Counted from the stretch's first letter, positions 17,165 to 26,037 are shown. The stretch: 64,000 nt of DNA from Burkholderiales bacterium (GCA_016191525.1 JACPOK010000016.1:124001-188000); one strand, 5' to 3'. Notes: generated from the letters alone by a model not told the origin. Numbers and translations: made by a program.

Positions 17165-17977
17165 ATGCGAATTTCCGAGCTGGCTGAACGCACCGGGGTT
17201 TCCGCCCACGCACTGCGCCACTACGAGCGGCTGGGCCTGCTGCGGCCCGGCCGCACCGCAGGCGGCTATCGCGACTACCCCGAGGCCATGCGGCGCGAAG
17301 TGGTGTTCATCAGCATGTCGCGGCGCATCGGCTTCTCGCTCAAATCCATCGGCGAGCGGCTGCCCGCCTACCGCAGCGGCCGCCTCAGCTTCGACGACAT
17401 GGTGCAGGCCATGCGCGAACGCATCGCCGAGATCGACGGTGAAATCAGCGCGCTGAAGGCCCAGCGCGCCCTGGTGGTGGACCACATCGCCTGGCTGCGC
17501 GAACAAGAGAAAAAAGCCCCGGGCCCAACCCAAAAAGGATTCCCCATGGAAGACAGCACGATCCGCTTCACGCAAATGAGGCAGCGGGTGGAGGCCATGC
17601 CCATGGCCCGCACCCTGGGGCTGCGCTTCACGCGCGCCGAAGCCGGCCATACCGAACTGGAAATCCCCGTGGCGGAGGCGTTCACCTTCCGCCCCGGGCA
17701 GCTGCAGGCCACGCCGGTGTTCGCCGCCGCCGACTTCGCTGCCGTCAGCGCGGCCAGCACGCTGCTGCCCCCGGGCTGGATCAACGCCACCATCGACGCC
17801 ACGCTCAAGCTGGTCGGCCCGGCCCGCGGCACGCTGTTGCGCGCGCGCGGCCGCGTCATCGATGCGGGGCGGCTGCTCACGGTGTGCGCCTCCGATGTGT
17901 TCGCGGTGGACGAACTGGGGGCCGAGACCCTGTGCGCCACTCTTCTTGCAACAGCACGCAACATCGAACCCAAGTAG
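17165..17977 (+). CDS. MerR-family regulator fused to a hotdog (PaaI-type thioesterase) domain
   Basis: A 270-residue protein. Residues 1-~115 are a MerR regulator: winged helix (RISELAERTGVSAHALRHYE), then a dimerisation helix (AEIDGEISALKAQRALVV). Residues ~128-270 look like a PaaI-type hotdog thioesterase (MARTLGLRFTRAEAGHTELE ... INATIDATLKLVGPARG). The frame is open across the join. An internal ATG at 17546 (codon 128) has its own AAAAAGGA ribosome site, so the hotdog part could also be made alone. The domain may sense an acyl-CoA ligand for the regulator; this is inference. Confidence 0.82.
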   Translation: MRISELAERTGVSAHALRHYERLGLLRPGRTAGGYRDYPEAMRREVVFISMSRRIGFSLKSIGERLPAYRSGRLSFDDMVQAMRERIAEIDGEISALKAQRALVVDHIAWLREQEKKAPGPTQKGFPMEDSTIRFTQMRQRVEAMPMARTLGLRFTRAEAGHTELEIPVAEAFTFRPGQLQATPVFAAADFAAVSAASTLLPPGWINATIDATLKLVGPARGTLLRARGRVIDAGRLLTVCASDVFAVDELGAETLCATLLATARNIEPK

Positions 17978-18079
17978 TCGTCCCCCTCACTGGCAGTGTG
18001 ACTGCCTTGCGTCCTACACCCCCGGCGCGAGCTGCGGCGGTACAAAAGAGGCTCTCCAAAAAGAGGCTTCCAGTACCCC

Positions 18080-18853
18080 ATGACAGAGACTTCCACCGCC
18101 CAGCCGCTGACCGTGATGACGGTCAACATCCACAAGGGCTTCACCACGTTCAACCGCAAGTTCATCCTGCCGGAGCTGCGCGATGCCGTGCGCAAGGTCG
18201 GTGCCGACGTGGTGTTCCTGCAGGAAGTGATGGGCACGGCGGAGCACAAGGGCAAGGGCGCCCGCAGCAACGCCGAACTGGGCGACGCCTCGCACTACGA
18301 ATTCCTGGCCGACAGCATCTGGCCCCAGTACGCGTACGGCCGCAACATGGTCTATCCCAAGGGCCACCACGGCAACGCGGTGATGTCCAAGTTTCCCATC
18401 GTCCACTACCAGAACCACGACGTTTCCATCGCCGGCCCGGAAAAGCGCGGCCTGCTGCACTGCGTGCTGCGCGTGCCGGGCCAGGCCAGCGACGTGCACG
18501 CCATCTGCGTGCACCTGGGGCTGGCCGAAAGCCACCGCCTGCAGCAGCTGGACCTGCTGTGCCAGATGGTGCGCAGCGAGGTGCCCGACAACGCGCCGCT
18601 GATCGTCGCCGGCGACTTCAACGACTGGCGCCGCCGTGCCCACCAGCTGCTGGAGCGCGAGGTGGGCCTGCGCGAAGTTTTCGTCACCGCCTATGGCGAA
18701 TCGGCCAAGACCTTTCCCGCCCGCTTCCCGCTGCTGTCGCTGGACCGGATTTTCGTGCGCAACGCCACGGTGCACCTGCCCGTGGTGCTGCCGCGGCGAC
18801 CCTGGTCGCACCTGTCGGACCATGCGCCGCTGGCCGCGGAAATCCACATTTGA
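18080..18853 (+). CDS. ybhP: endonuclease/exonuclease/phosphatase family protein (YbhP-like)
   Basis: A 257-residue member of the DNase I-like Mg-dependent phosphoesterase fold: VMTVNIHKGF (N-terminal Asn), FLQEV (metal Glu), VHLGLAESHR, VAGDFNDW and the final SDHAPLAAEI. Role probably in phospholipid metabolism, since it heads the same three-gene group as E. coli ybhP-clsB-ybhN. A 12-base gap separates it from clsB. Confidence 0.9.
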   Translation: MTETSTAQPLTVMTVNIHKGFTTFNRKFILPELRDAVRKVGADVVFLQEVMGTAEHKGKGARSNAELGDASHYEFLADSIWPQYAYGRNMVYPKGHHGNAVMSKFPIVHYQNHDVSIAGPEKRGLLHCVLRVPGQASDVHAICVHLGLAESHRLQQLDLLCQMVRSEVPDNAPLIVAGDFNDWRRRAHQLLEREVGLREVFVTAYGESAKTFPARFPLLSLDRIFVRNATVHLPVVLPRRPWSHLSDHAPLAAEIHI

Positions 18854-18865
18854 AAGCCCATCACC

Positions 18866-20071
18866 ATGAGCGGCAAGTGGATCAGCGGCAACGGCATCCG
18901 CCTCCTTGAAAACGGGGAGCAGTTTTTCCCGGGCGTGTTCGAGAGCATCGCCACCGCGAAGCGTGAGGTGGTGCTGGAGACCTTCATCCTGTTCGAGGAC
19001 AAGGTGGGCATGCAGCTGCACGAGGCGCTGGTCGCCGCCGCCCGCCGGGGGGTGCAGGTGGACGTCACCATCGACAGCTTCGGCTCGCCCGACCTTTCGC
19101 GCGAATTCATCAGCTCGCTGACCGATGCCGGCGTGCGCCTTCACGTGTTCGACCACGTCAAGCCGCTGTGGGGCTGGCGGCCCAACATGCTGCGCCGCAT
19201 GCACCGCAAGATCGTGGTGGTGGACGCCGAGACCGCCTTTGTCGGCGGCATCAACTATTCGGCCGACCACCTGGCCGACTTCGGCCCCGAGGCCAAGCAG
19301 GACTATGCGGTCGAAATCCGCGGCCCGCTGGTGGCCGAGATCCACCGCTTCACCCACACGGCCCTGGCCGCCGGCCAGCGCCACCAGAAGCAACGCCACT
19401 GGTGGCGCAGCCGCAAGCAGCTGCGCGCCACCCCCGACGCGCTGCCGGAAGCCGGCGCGGCGCAGGCCATGTTCGTCACGCGCGACAACCACGAGCACAC
19501 CAACGACATCGAGCGGCACTACCGCATCGCCATCCGCTCGGCGCGCAAGCGTGTGGTGATCGCCAACGCGTACTTCTTTCCCGGCTACCGGCTGGTCAAG
19601 GAACTGCGCAAGGCGGTGCGGCGCGGCGTGCAGGTCAGCCTGATCCTGCAGGGCATGCCCGACATGCCCATCGTCAAGACCGCCGCCAGCATGCTGTACC
19701 ACTACCTGGTGCTGGGCGGCGTCCACGTGTACGAATACTGCGAGCGGCCGCTGCACGGCAAGGTGGCCGTTGCCGATGATGAATGGGCCACCGTGGGTTC
19801 GAGCAACCTCGACCCGCTCAGCCTGACGCTCAACCTGGAAGCCAACGTCATCATCCGCGACCGCGATTTCAACCGCACGCTGCATGAGCGGCTGGACTAC
19901 CTGATCCGCAACAGCTGCAAGCGCATCCGCAGCGAAGAGCTGGGCGAGCTGCGCGGCTGGAAGCTGGTGCAGAGCTTCATCGCGTTCCACCTGATCCGCC
20001 GCTACCCGGCCTGGGCCAACTGGCTGCCCGCGCACGCACCGCAGCTCACCGCTGCCAGGGAAGCGCGATGA
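18866..20071 (+). CDS. clsB: cardiolipin synthase B
   Basis: A 401-residue phospholipase-D-superfamily enzyme that makes cardiolipin from phosphatidylglycerol. The first HKD motif is HRKIVVVD (His113, Lys115, Asp120) followed by FVGGINYSADH. The second is HGKVAVADDEW followed by GSSNLDPLSL. No N-terminal membrane segments are present, as in ClsB and unlike ClsA. The stop overlaps the start of the ybhN-like gene by 4 bases. Confidence 0.94.
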   Translation: MSGKWISGNGIRLLENGEQFFPGVFESIATAKREVVLETFILFEDKVGMQLHEALVAAARRGVQVDVTIDSFGSPDLSREFISSLTDAGVRLHVFDHVKPLWGWRPNMLRRMHRKIVVVDAETAFVGGINYSADHLADFGPEAKQDYAVEIRGPLVAEIHRFTHTALAAGQRHQKQRHWWRSRKQLRATPDALPEAGAAQAMFVTRDNHEHTNDIERHYRIAIRSARKRVVIANAYFFPGYRLVKELRKAVRRGVQVSLILQGMPDMPIVKTAASMLYHYLVLGGVHVYEYCERPLHGKVAVADDEWATVGSSNLDPLSLTLNLEANVIIRDRDFNRTLHERLDYLIRNSCKRIRSEELGELRGWKLVQSFIAFHLIRRYPAWANWLPAHAPQLTAAREAR

Positions 20072-21060
20072 CCACCCGCACCCTGCCGCGCAACACCATG
20101 GCCGATGGCGGCAAGCCGGATGCGCGCGCCTGGTGGCCCTGGCTCAAGCGCGGCCTCACGCTGGCCTTCTTCGCCGCCGTGGTTTACCTGCTGGCGCAAT
20201 ACGCGCAGCACGTGGACTGGGACGACGTGCTGGATTCCCTGCGGGAAATGCCGCCGCTCGCGCTCACCATCGCCGTGGGGCTGGCCGCGCTCAGCCACCT
20301 GCTGTACAGCTGCTTCGACCTGCTGGGGCGGCGCTACACGGGCCACAACCTGCGCACCGGCATGGTGATGGTCATCAACTTCATCAGCTACGCCTTCAAC
20401 CTCACGCTGGGCTCGCTGGTGGGCGGCGTGGGCTTTCGCTACCGGCTGTATTCGCAGGCGGGCCTGGCCAACGGCGTCATCACGCGCATCGTGTCCATGA
20501 GCATGCTGACCAACTGGCTGGGCTACAAGCTGCTGGCGGGCCTGCTGTTCATCTTCCACCCGCTGGTGCTGCCGCCTGCGTGGCACATGGGCAACCATGG
20601 CCTGCAGTGGGCGGGCTTTGGCCTGGTGGCCATCTCCAGCGCGTACCTCATCGCGTGCTTCCGGATGGGCGACCACCGCTGGACCGTGCGCGGCCACGAG
20701 CTCTACCTGCCGCCCTGGCGCATGGCCGTGCTGCAGATGGCGATCAGCTGCATCAACTGGATGCTGATGGCCGGCGTGATCTACGTGCTGCTGGGCCAGC
20801 GCATCGCGTACACCGATGTGCTCACCGTGCTGCTGGTGGGCGCCATCGCAGGCGTGGTGGCGCACGTGCCCGCGGGGCTGGGCGTCTTTGAATTCGTCTT
20901 TGTCGCGCTGCTGTCGCACCAGGTTTCCGAAGGGCGGCTGCTGGCCGCGCTGCTGGCCTACCGAGCCATCTATTACCTGGTGCCCATGGCCATCGCCTCG
21001 GTGATGTACCTGGCGTTCGAGGTCAAGGCCAAACGAGGCCACTTCGCTGCAAGGGCCTGA
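20068..21060 (+). CDS. ybhN: YbhN/UPF0104 family membrane protein
   Basis: A 330-residue integral membrane protein of the lysylphosphatidylglycerol-synthase transmembrane family (YbhN). About eight hydrophobic segments are visible, with the family element INFISYAFNLTLGSLVGGVG near residue 110 and HVPAGLGVFEFVF near 270. Probable role in lipid handling together with ClsB. Third gene of the operon; the SOS-type repair operon begins 37 bases downstream on the same strand. Confidence 0.9.
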   Translation: MTTRTLPRNTMADGGKPDARAWWPWLKRGLTLAFFAAVVYLLAQYAQHVDWDDVLDSLREMPPLALTIAVGLAALSHLLYSCFDLLGRRYTGHNLRTGMVMVINFISYAFNLTLGSLVGGVGFRYRLYSQAGLANGVITRIVSMSMLTNWLGYKLLAGLLFIFHPLVLPPAWHMGNHGLQWAGFGLVAISSAYLIACFRMGDHRWTVRGHELYLPPWRMAVLQMAISCINWMLMAGVIYVLLGQRIAYTDVLTVLLVGAIAGVVAHVPAGLGVFEFVFVALLSHQVSEGRLLAALLAYRAIYYLVPMAIASVMYLAFEVKAKRGHFAARA

Positions 21061-21080
21061 CGGCGAGCCCGCTGGCCATC

Positions 21081-21100
21081 TACTGTATATTTAGCCAGTG
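21081..21100 (+). promoter_or_regulatory. candidate LexA (SOS) box overlapping a GTG start
   Basis: TACTGTATATTTAGCCAGTG matches the classic LexA operator at 16 of 20 positions, with the first half-site (TACTGTATAT) perfect and the CAG of the second half intact. Its last three bases are the GTG start of the radical SAM gene. A -10-like TATATT (21086-21091) lies inside it. A repressor here would block both transcription and start-codon access. Confidence 0.7.
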
Positions 21101-22348
21101 AACATCAACGCCAAGCTTGCCATCCTGGCCGATGCCGCCAAGTACGACGCCTCGTGCGCGTCCAGCGGCGGCAGCAAGCGCGATTCCCTGGGCGGCAAAG
21201 GCATCGGTTCGGTCGATGGCACCGGCATCTGCCACAGCTATGCGCCCGACGGCCGCTGCATCTCGCTGCTGAAGATCCTGCTGACCAACTTCTGCCAGTA
21301 CGACTGCCTGTACTGCGTCAACCGCGTCACCAGCAACGTGCCACGCGCCCGCTTTTCCATCGATGAAGTGGTGCGCCTCACGCTGGACTTTTACCGGCGC
21401 AACTGCATCGAAGGCCTGTTCCTTTCCAGCGGCATCATCCGCAGCCCCGACTACACCATGGAGCAGGTGGTCGAGGTGGCGCGCGTGCTGCGCGAGGAGC
21501 ACGACTTCCGCGGCTACATCCACCTCAAGACCATTCCAGACGCCTCGCCCGAGCTGCTGGAAAAAGCCGGCCGCTACGCCGACCGGCTGTCCATCAACAT
21601 CGAGCTGCCCACCTCGCAGGGCATGGCCGCGCTGGCGCCCGAGAAAGACATCGGCGCCATCAAGCGCTCCATGGCCCGGCTGCGCGTGCACATGGACGAA
21701 GCGCGTGCCGCCGCGCGCGACGATGCGCGCGCGCCCACCTCCATTCCCCTGGTCCAGCCGCGCCGCGCCAAGGCCAGGCCCTTCGCCGCCGCCGGCCAGA
21801 GCACGCAGATGATCGTGGGCGCCGATGCCAGCGACGACAGCACCATCCTTTCCACCAGCGCCCACCTGTACGGCGCCTATCGCCTGAAGCGCGTTTACTA
21901 CTCCGCCTTCAGCCCCATTCCCGATGCCTGCGCGGCGCTGCCGCTGAAGGCGCCGCCGCTGGTGCGCGAGCACCGCCTCTACCAGGCGGACTGGCTGATG
22001 CGCTTCTATGGCTTCGCGCACGACGAGATCGCGCCGCCCGGTAGCGGCGGCATGCTCTCGCTCGAGTTCGATCCCAAGCTGGCCTGGGCGCTGGCCCACA
22101 AGGAGCGCTTTCCTGTCGACCTGAACCGCGCGCCGCGCGAGCTGCTGCTGCGCGTGCCTGGCCTGGGCATGAAGGCGGTGGAGCGGCTGCTTCTGGCGCG
22201 CCGCGTGCGTGGCCTGCGGGCCGACGACCTGAAGCGCCTGCACGTGCCCGTGCAGAAGGTGTTGCCCTTCGTCGTGCTGGCCGACCACCGGCCCGGCCCG
22301 CGCCAGTTCACCCCGGTGCCCGCGCCCGCGCAGGCAAGGCTGTTCTGA
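21098..22348 (+). CDS. putative DNA modification/repair radical SAM protein
   Basis: A 416-residue protein of the family that accompanies UdgX genes. It opens NINAKLAILADAAKYDASC, which fixes the GTG at 21098 as start. The radical-SAM cluster motif is CQYDCLYC (CxxxCxxC). A helix-hairpin-helix DNA-binding element is near the C-terminus (LNRAPRELLLRVPGLGMKAV). It is thought to act on DNA, but the reaction is unknown. One base separates it from the DUF4130-UdgX gene, so they form one operon under the LexA-like box. Confidence 0.9.
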   Translation: MNINAKLAILADAAKYDASCASSGGSKRDSLGGKGIGSVDGTGICHSYAPDGRCISLLKILLTNFCQYDCLYCVNRVTSNVPRARFSIDEVVRLTLDFYRRNCIEGLFLSSGIIRSPDYTMEQVVEVARVLREEHDFRGYIHLKTIPDASPELLEKAGRYADRLSINIELPTSQGMAALAPEKDIGAIKRSMARLRVHMDEARAAARDDARAPTSIPLVQPRRAKARPFAAAGQSTQMIVGADASDDSTILSTSAHLYGAYRLKRVYYSAFSPIPDACAALPLKAPPLVREHRLYQADWLMRFYGFAHDEIAPPGSGGMLSLEFDPKLAWALAHKERFPVDLNRAPRELLLRVPGLGMKAVERLLLARRVRGLRADDLKRLHVPVQKVLPFVVLADHRPGPRQFTPVPAPAQARLF

Positions 22349-22349
22349 A

Positions 22350-23798
22350 ATGGAAGCGCGGCTGGCCAACGAAACCGACATCGCGGGCTTCCGCGAGGAG
22401 GCCCGCTCACTGCTGGCCCACCAGGTGCCGCCCGAAGAAGTGCACTGGCAGACCGCGCAGAACGCCGACCTGTTTGCCGACGCACCCTCCACCGAAGGCA
22501 AGGCCGCCGGCCGCCATGTGCCGCGCGCCGCATCCGCCATCGTGCCGGCCTCGTTCCTGCGGCTGTGCGAAGTGGTGGTGCTGCATTCCGACCCGCAGCG
22601 CTTTGCGTTGCTGTACCGCCTGCTGTGGCGGCTGGTGCATGAGCCGGGCCTGCGCAACGACCCCATCGACGCCGACATGCTGGCGGCCCAGCAATTGGCG
22701 CAAGCCGTGCGGCGCGACCTGCACAAGATGAAGGCCTTCCTGCGCTTCCGGCCGGTGGAAGACGCCGAGCATCCGGGCAGCCCGCTGCACGTGGCCTGGT
22801 TCGAGCCTGCGCACCACATCCTGGAAGCGGCCGCGCCCTGGTTCGCACGCCGCTTCGCGCAGATGCGCTGGGCCATCCTCACGCCGGCGCGCTCGGTGCG
22901 CTGGGACGGCGAGCAGCTGCACTACGGCCCCGGCGCCGACCATTGCGACGCCCCCACGGCCGATGCCGGGGAGCAGCTGTGGCTCACCTATTACAAGGCC
23001 ATCTTCAATCCCGCGCGGCTGAAGCTGGCAATGATGCAGAAGGAAATGCCGCGCAAATACTGGGCCAACCTGCCCGAGGCGCAGCTGATCGCGCCGCTGG
23101 CCGCCGAGGCGCACGAACGCAGCGGCCGCATGGTGGAGCAGCCCGCCACCACGCCGGAGCGCCGCATACCGCTTGCCGAAAAGGAGCACATCATGCTGAA
23201 GATAGATGAGGTCGAGTCGCTGGAAGAACTCAAGCACGCGACCATGCAGTGCCGCGAATGCCCGCTGGGCGAATACGCCACGCAGTCGGTGGTGGGCGAA
23301 GGCGCCCGCCACGCCAAGCTGATGTTCGTGGGCGAGCAGCCCGGCAACCAGGAAGACCTGCAGGGCCACCCGTTCATCGGCCCCGCCGGCCAGCTGCTGG
23401 ACAAGGCATTGGCCGAGCTGGGCATTGCGCGCGACGAGGTGTTCGTCTCCAACGCCGTCAAGCATTTCAAGTATGAGCTGCGCGGCAAGCGCCGCATCCA
23501 CAAGAGTCCCACGCAGCGCGAAGCCGCCGCCTGCCTGCACTGGCTGGAAGACGAGATTGAACTGGTCAAACCCAGGGCGCTGGTCGCGCTGGGCTCCACT
23601 GCCGCGCGCTCGCTGATGGGCTATGCGGTGCCGGTGATGAGCGAGCGGGGCAAGTGGCTGGAGCGGGAAGACGGGCGCAAGGTGCTGATCACCCTGCACC
23701 CCTCGGCCCTGCTGCGCATGCCGCCGGCAGACAAGGAAGAGGCGTTCGCCGCCTTCGTGGCGGATCTCGCCAAGGCCCGCAAGGTCATGAAGGCCTGA
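22350..23798 (+). CDS. DUF4130 - UdgX uracil-DNA glycosylase fusion
   Basis: A 482-residue two-domain protein. Residues ~1-250 match the DUF4130 / probable DNA metabolism family (RLLWRLVHEPG, RRDLHKMKAFLRFR, ARRFAQMRWAILTP). From ~285 it is a family-4-like uracil-DNA glycosylase: CPLGEYATQ, motif GEQPGNQEDLQGHPFIGPAG and HPSALLR. The loop GKRRIHKSP holds His384, the residue that in UdgX bonds covalently to the abasic sugar after uracil removal. The two modules are separate genes in many genomes. Confidence 0.92.
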   Translation: MEARLANETDIAGFREEARSLLAHQVPPEEVHWQTAQNADLFADAPSTEGKAAGRHVPRAASAIVPASFLRLCEVVVLHSDPQRFALLYRLLWRLVHEPGLRNDPIDADMLAAQQLAQAVRRDLHKMKAFLRFRPVEDAEHPGSPLHVAWFEPAHHILEAAAPWFARRFAQMRWAILTPARSVRWDGEQLHYGPGADHCDAPTADAGEQLWLTYYKAIFNPARLKLAMMQKEMPRKYWANLPEAQLIAPLAAEAHERSGRMVEQPATTPERRIPLAEKEHIMLKIDEVESLEELKHATMQCRECPLGEYATQSVVGEGARHAKLMFVGEQPGNQEDLQGHPFIGPAGQLLDKALAELGIARDEVFVSNAVKHFKYELRGKRRIHKSPTQREAAACLHWLEDEIELVKPRALVALGSTAARSLMGYAVPVMSERGKWLEREDGRKVLITLHPSALLRMPPADKEEAFAAFVADLAKARKVMKA

Positions 23799-23822
23799 GG
23801 AGGGCCAGAAGGCCCTCGCCGG

Positions 23823-24278
23823 TCAAGGCTTGAGTTCGGCCCGGGCCTGCGCGTCGATCGGCACCACGCCGTGGCGCTTGTTGCTCAGCGTGTTCTTCAC
23901 GCCGCGCCTGGTCTTCTTCACGGCGCTGGTTTCATCACGGGCCACCTTCTCGGGCGCCAGCGTCATGTCGGTGTTGGATTTGGCGACGATGTCCACCGGC
24001 GCGCCTTGCGGCATGTTGGCGGCCGTGTCCAGGCCGGTGGGCTTGCGCAGCGTCAGTGCGCGCTGCGCGCCATCGGCACCCTGCACGCCAATGCCGCCTT
24101 GCGCCATGCCGGCCTGGGCACCCAGGCCGCCCTGCGCGCCCGCCATCGAAGGCCGGCCCTCGAACACCGCCGCCGCGCCCGAGCTTTGCCCGTACACGTC
24201 AGAGATGGTCAGCAGCGCTGCCGCCGTGACCAGGGCCACCGTCATCAAGTGGGCGGGAGTGTGGGAATGCAGTTTCAT
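23823..24278 (-). CDS. hypothetical exported protein
   Basis: A 151-residue protein with an N-terminal hydrophobic signal (MTVALVTAAALLTISDVYGQ). The mature part has a Gly/Ala/Gln-rich stretch (residues ~45-70: AGAQGGLGAQAGMAQGG) and a basic C-terminal end (SAVKKTRRGVKNTLSNKRHG). No domain is recognised. The start at 24278 follows a strong AAAGGAG site. It is convergent with the UdgX gene and divergent from minC. Confidence 0.68.
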   Translation of the reverse strand: MKLHSHTPAHLMTVALVTAAALLTISDVYGQSSGAAAVFEGRPSMAGAQGGLGAQAGMAQGGIGVQGADGAQRALTLRKPTGLDTAANMPQGAPVDIVAKSNTDMTLAPEKVARDETSAVKKTRRGVKNTLSNKRHGVVPIDAQARAELKP

Positions 24279-24452
24279 GGCGCGCTCCTTTGGTTCCATG
24301 TTGCTGCACAGTTTGCGCGGCAGTGCAAGGCGCCGATACAGGCATTCAGCAACAGAGTGTGTAGGACGGGGCTGGCGATTGGGAAATCACACGCCCGGCT
24401 GTTAAGATTCGCCGCTTTTGCATCCGGCATCCCGCTTTCGCAGTACCCATCA

Positions 24453-25199
24453 ATGACCGTTGCCCTCGCAGGACGCGCCCCTGCCACGTTCGAGATCAAG
24501 AGCGCCAACCTCCCCCTTGTGGCCCTGCTGCTGAAATCGGCAGACCTGCAGCAGCTGTCGCAGGAGCTGGCCGCGCGCTTCGGCGACATCCCCGATTTTT
24601 TCGACAACGACCCGCTGGTGATCGACCTGGCGCCGCTGGCCGCCGTGCCCGGTGCGCAGCCCGACTTCACGCAGCTGCTCGCCCTGCTGCGCGGCTACCG
24701 CATGATGCCCGTGGCCGCGCGCGGCGGCAGCCCGGCGCAGATGCAGGCGGCTGCGGCTGCGGGGCTCGCTTGCGCGCCGGAGGCTCACCCCGTTCGGGCT
24801 GAGCTTGTCGAAGCCCCTGCAGCCCTTCGACAAGCTCAGGGCGAACGGGACCTGCGCGACGCCCTGGTCATCGACAAGCCGCTTCGCTCGGGCCAGCAGG
24901 TCTATGCGCGCGGCCGCGACCTGGTGGTGCTGTCCATGGTGAACGCCGGCGCGGAAGTGATTGCCGACGGCCACATCCACGTTTACGCCCCGCTGCGCGG
25001 CAAGGCCATCGCCGGCGCGCGCGGCAACACCGAGGCGCGAATTTTCTCGCTGTGCCTGCAGGCGCAGCTTCTTTCCATCGCGGGCGTCTACCGCACCAGT
25101 GAAGTCCCCCTGCCCCCGCAGGTGCTGGGCAAGCCCACCCAGGTGCGCCTTGCGGGCGGTGCCGAGGGCAAGCTGGTGATGGACGCCCTGAACACCTGA
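24453..25199 (+). CDS. minC: septum site-determining protein MinC
   Basis: A 248-residue division inhibitor that, with MinD, blocks FtsZ rings away from midcell. The N-terminal FtsZ-inhibiting domain covers ~1-105 and the C-terminal beta-helix ~140-245 (VYARGRDLVVLSMVNAGAEV, DGHIHVYAPLRGKAIAGARG). Between them, residues ~112-132 are encoded by a palindromic repeat inserted in frame. The start ATG 24453 is the one before the conserved FEIKSANLPL; the longer upstream frame is a shadow. First gene of minCDE. Confidence 0.94.
   Translation: MTVALAGRAPATFEIKSANLPLVALLLKSADLQQLSQELAARFGDIPDFFDNDPLVIDLAPLAAVPGAQPDFTQLLALLRGYRMMPVAARGGSPAQMQAAAAAGLACAPEAHPVRAELVEAPAALRQAQGERDLRDALVIDKPLRSGQQVYARGRDLVVLSMVNAGAEVIADGHIHVYAPLRGKAIAGARGNTEARIFSLCLQAQLLSIAGVYRTSEVPLPPQVLGKPTQVRLAGGAEGKLVMDALNT
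24788..24849. repeat. palindromic repeat element inserted in frame in minC
   Basis: A 62-base imperfect palindrome. The inner arms are CTGAGCTTGTCGAAG (24799-24813) and its exact complement (24825-24839). The outer arms are GTTCGGG/GCGAAC-like. Read in the minC frame it gives PVRAELVEAPAALRQAQGE; on the other strand it gives the familiar ALSLSKG / FDKLSPNG peptides. It sits in the linker between the two MinC domains. Confidence 0.88.
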
Positions 25200-25218
25200 A
25201 CACCAAGGACACAACCCC

Positions 25219-26034
25219 ATGGCAAGAATCATCGTCGTCACCTCCGGCAAGGGCGGGGTCGGCAAGACCACCACCAGCGCCAGCTTTGCCTCGGGCCTGG
25301 CCCTGGCCGGCCACAAGACCGCCGTCATCGACTTCGACGTGGGCCTGCGCAACCTGGACCTGATCATGGGCTGCGAACGCCGCGTGGTGTACGACCTGAT
25401 CAACGTGATCCAGGGCGAGGCCAACCTGAACCAGGCCCTGATCAAGGACAAGCAGTGCAACAACCTGTTCGTGCTGGCCGCCTCGCAAACGCGTGACAAG
25501 GAAGCCCTGTCCAAGGAAGGCGTGGAGAAGGTCCTCACCGACCTGGCCACAATGGGCTTTGAATACATCATCTGCGACTCGCCCGCCGGCATCGAGACCG
25601 GTGCGCTGATGGCCATGCACTTCGCCGACGAGGCGCTGGTGGTTACCAACCCCGAAGTCTCCAGCGTGCGCGACTCCGACCGCATCCTGGGCATGCTGGC
25701 CAGCAAGACCAGGCGCGCCATCGAGGGCAAGGAGCCCATCAAGGAGTACCTGCTGATCACCCGCTACAACCCTGCGCGCGTGGACCAGGGCCAGATGCTC
25801 TCGCTGGAAGACATACAGGACATCCTGCGCATCAAGCTGATCGGCGTGATCCCGGAAAGCGAAAGCGTGCTGCAGGCCAGCAACCAGGGCACGCCCGCCG
25901 TGCACATGAAGGGCAGCGACGTGTCCGAGGCCTACAAGGACGTGATCGAGCGCTTCCTGGGCGCCGACAAGCCCATGCGGTTTGTCGACACGCAAAAGGG
26001 CGGCTTCCTCAAGCGCCTGTTCGGGGGCAAGTGA
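25219..26034 (+). CDS. minD: septum site-determining protein MinD
   Basis: A 271-residue membrane-cycling ATPase. The deviant Walker A motif is SGKGGVGKTTTSA at residues ~8-20, with the signature lysine. Then come DFDVGLRNLDL, ICDSPAGIE and the C-terminal amphipathic membrane-targeting helix (GGFLKRLFGGK). It recruits MinC to the membrane and is cycled by MinE. The gap to minC is 19 bases and to minE is 3 bases. Confidence 0.97.
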   Translation: MARIIVVTSGKGGVGKTTTSASFASGLALAGHKTAVIDFDVGLRNLDLIMGCERRVVYDLINVIQGEANLNQALIKDKQCNNLFVLAASQTRDKEALSKEGVEKVLTDLATMGFEYIICDSPAGIETGALMAMHFADEALVVTNPEVSSVRDSDRILGMLASKTRRAIEGKEPIKEYLLITRYNPARVDQGQMLSLEDIQDILRIKLIGVIPESESVLQASNQGTPAVHMKGSDVSEAYKDVIERFLGADKPMRFVDTQKGGFLKRLFGGK

Positions 26035-26037
26035 ACA

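Noticed and set aside
18014-20035. 673-codon open frame antisense to ybhP-clsB
   Set aside because: Shadow of two well-identified genes; composition typical of antisense frames.
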